The notes under the pieces: generated by a model
Told to the model about the DNA's origin: nothing
The model's input: only the letters and a program-made list of their open reading frames with translations
The model's database searches: none
Source: Rothia sp. P100
GTDB lineage: Bacteria > Actinomycetota > Actinomycetes > Actinomycetales > Micrococcaceae
Reading direction: 5' to 3'
Length of the DNA: 64,000 bases
Assembly (NCBI RefSeq): GCF_023712425.1
Contig: NZ_JAMAYG010000002.1
Coordinates: forward strand, 1 to 64,000
Shown: positions 62,883 to 64,000 of the stretch, one piece after another
Layout: every line of letters starts with the position of its first letter
How positions within the stretch are numbered: position 1 is the stretch's first letter
Made by a program: the position numbers and the translations under genes

Positions 62883-64000
62883 ATGTTTTCAAAAGTTTTG
62901 GTCGCAAACCGCGGCGAAATCGCAATCCGCGCCTACCGTGCGGCTTACGAGCTCGGCGCTAAGACCGTTGGCGTCTTCCCCTACGAAGACCGCCACTCCA
63001 TTCACCGCCAGCAGGCAGATGAAGCCTACCCCATTGGCGAAGAAGGGCATCCCGTTCGGGCTTACCTGGATATTGATGAGATTATTCGTGTTGCCAAAGA
63101 TGCCGGCGCGGATGCTATCTACCCCGGTTACGGTTTTCTCTCGGAGAACCCGGATTTAGCTCGTGCCGCTGCCGCTAACGGCATTACCTTTATCGGCCCG
63201 CCCCCGGAGGTGCTGGAACTTGCCGGTAATAAGGTTGAAGCACTCAGGGCTGCTCGCCGCGCCGGCATCCCGGTCCTGAAGTCAACCGAGCCCAGCGCTG
63301 ATGTTGAAAAGCTGCTAGTTGAAGCTGAAGAAATTGGCTTCCCCATCTTCGTCAAGGCTGTCGCTGGTGGTGGTGGCCGCGGTATGCGCCGCGTAGAAAA
63401 GCGTGAAGACTTGCGGGCTTCCATGGAAGCCGCTATGCGCGAGGCTGAAACTGCCTTCGGTGACCCCACCGTCTTCCTTGAGCAGGCTGTGTTGCGCCCT
63501 CGCCATATTGAGGTTCAGATCCTGGCTGATGGCGAAGGCAATATCGTGCACCTCTTCGAGCGTGACTGCTCCCTGCAGCGCCGCCACCAGAAGGTCGTTG
63601 AGATTGCACCTGCGCCTAACCTGGACGATGAGATCCGACAGGCCCTCTTCCGCGACGCGGTAAAATTTGCTAAGGAGCTGGGCTATGTCAACGCTGGCAC
63701 CGTGGAGTTCCTGGTGGACACCGCCGGTGAGCGCGCTGGACAGCACGTCTTTATCGAGATGAACCCCCGTATTCAGGTGGAGCACACCGTGACCGAAGAG
63801 GTTACCGATGTTGACCTGGTGCAGTCCCAGATGCGTATCGCAGCGGGAGAAACCCTCGAAGATTTGAACATCCACCAGGATGAGCTACGCGTCCGCGGCT
63901 TTGCACTACAGTCTCGCATCACCACCGAGGACCCCGCCAACGGCTTCCGCCCGGACGTGGGCAAGGTAACCTACTACCGCTCAGCAGGTGGCTCCGGCAT
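62883..64000 (+). CDS. pyc: Pyruvate carboxylase, N-terminal part (runs off the window)
   Basis: Open from ATG 62883 to the window end (372 residues of an expected ~1130). The biotin-carboxylase domain is visible: KVLVANRGEIAIRAYRA, AVAGGGGRGMRRV (ATP grasp), FIEMNPRIQVEHTVTEEV. Pyruvate plus CO2 gives oxaloacetate. The start form and VFPYEDRHSIHRQQADEAY favour Pyc over acyl-CoA carboxylases. GGAACGGAA precedes the ATG. The rest lies outside. Confidence 0.92.
   Translation, partial: MFSKVLVANRGEIAIRAYRAAYELGAKTVGVFPYEDRHSIHRQQADEAYPIGEEGHPVRAYLDIDEIIRVAKDAGADAIYPGYGFLSENPDLARAAAANGITFIGPPPEVLELAGNKVEALRAARRAGIPVLKSTEPSADVEKLLVEAEEIGFPIFVKAVAGGGGRGMRRVEKREDLRASMEAAMREAETAFGDPTVFLEQAVLRPRHIEVQILADGEGNIVHLFERDCSLQRRHQKVVEIAPAPNLDDEIRQALFRDAVKFAKELGYVNAGTVEFLVDTAGERAGQHVFIEMNPRIQVEHTVTEEVTDVDLVQSQMRIAAGETLEDLNIHQDELRVRGFALQSRITTEDPANGFRPDVGKVTYYRSAGGSG

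Overview
The window looks like the chromosome of a Micrococcaceae actinobacterium, most likely Rothia or a close relative. This rests on gene order and protein style, not on a database search. The run tlyA-nadK-recN-NUDIX-xerD / parA-scpA-scpB-rluB-cmk-der and the run gcvH-garA-ftsR-merR are the actinobacterial arrangements known from Mycobacterium, and the base composition is moderately GC-rich.

Layout. 1-422 is the tail of an rRNA operon (23S end, 5S, two terminators). 586-9070 holds an Arg/Asp/Gly-repeat protein, a HAD phosphatase, a 45-residue ORF, tlyA, nadK, recN, a NUDIX hydrolase and xerD. 9134-15700 is a propionate (2-methylcitrate cycle) locus: gntR-prpD-prpB-prpC on the minus strand and prpE divergent, with two TGTATACA operators in the shared control region; it sits between xerD and parA, which lie close together in relatives. 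15931-23360 is the chromosome segregation, RNA modification and biosynthesis run parA, scpA, scpB, rluB, tyrA, cmk and der.

23588-23661 is tRNA-Pro(GGG). From there to about 33600 lies a GC-richer, foreign, heavily decayed island: the tail of a MobF relaxase, two parallel regulator/oxidoreductase modules (TetR with DUF1304 and an MDR reductase; MarR with a DoxX relic and an NmrA-type reductase), a CsoR-type copper operator with copZ and a truncated copper ATPase, and relics of an Avs/STAND-like defence NTPase, a UvrA-like ATPase, an antibiotic-biosynthesis-type monooxygenase and possibly a siderophore-interacting protein.

33760-47469 is accessory but host-like: a GH16 protein, an AbiEi-like fragment, a secreted nuclease with SLH repeats, lactate permease, a methyltransferase, a CYP152-type peroxygenase P450, an Mbeg1-like hydrolase, a DNA-alkylation-repair cluster (ogt-alkB-tag), an ArsC/LMW-phosphatase-like protein and an RlmG/RsmC-like methyltransferase. 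47543-52910 is glycerol use (glpD-glpF-glpK and a divergent SorC-family regulator). 53460-58808 has a phosphatidylcholine synthase, a LysR regulator and bifunctional putA. 59061-64000 has gcvH, garA, ftsR, a second MerR regulator, an orphan ParA and the start of pyruvate carboxylase.

Metabolically the window feeds C3 compounds, glycerol and proline into central carbon: lactate import, glycerol to DHAP, propionate to pyruvate and succinate, proline to glutamate, and anaplerosis by Pyc. No intact new defence system or CRISPR array was found. The most notable items are the repeat-rich N-terminus of the first protein, the decayed island with its Avs-like relic, the CYP152 enzyme carrying a decarboxylase-type histidine, and a family of GGACGCC/GGCGTCC hairpins placed at operon junctions.
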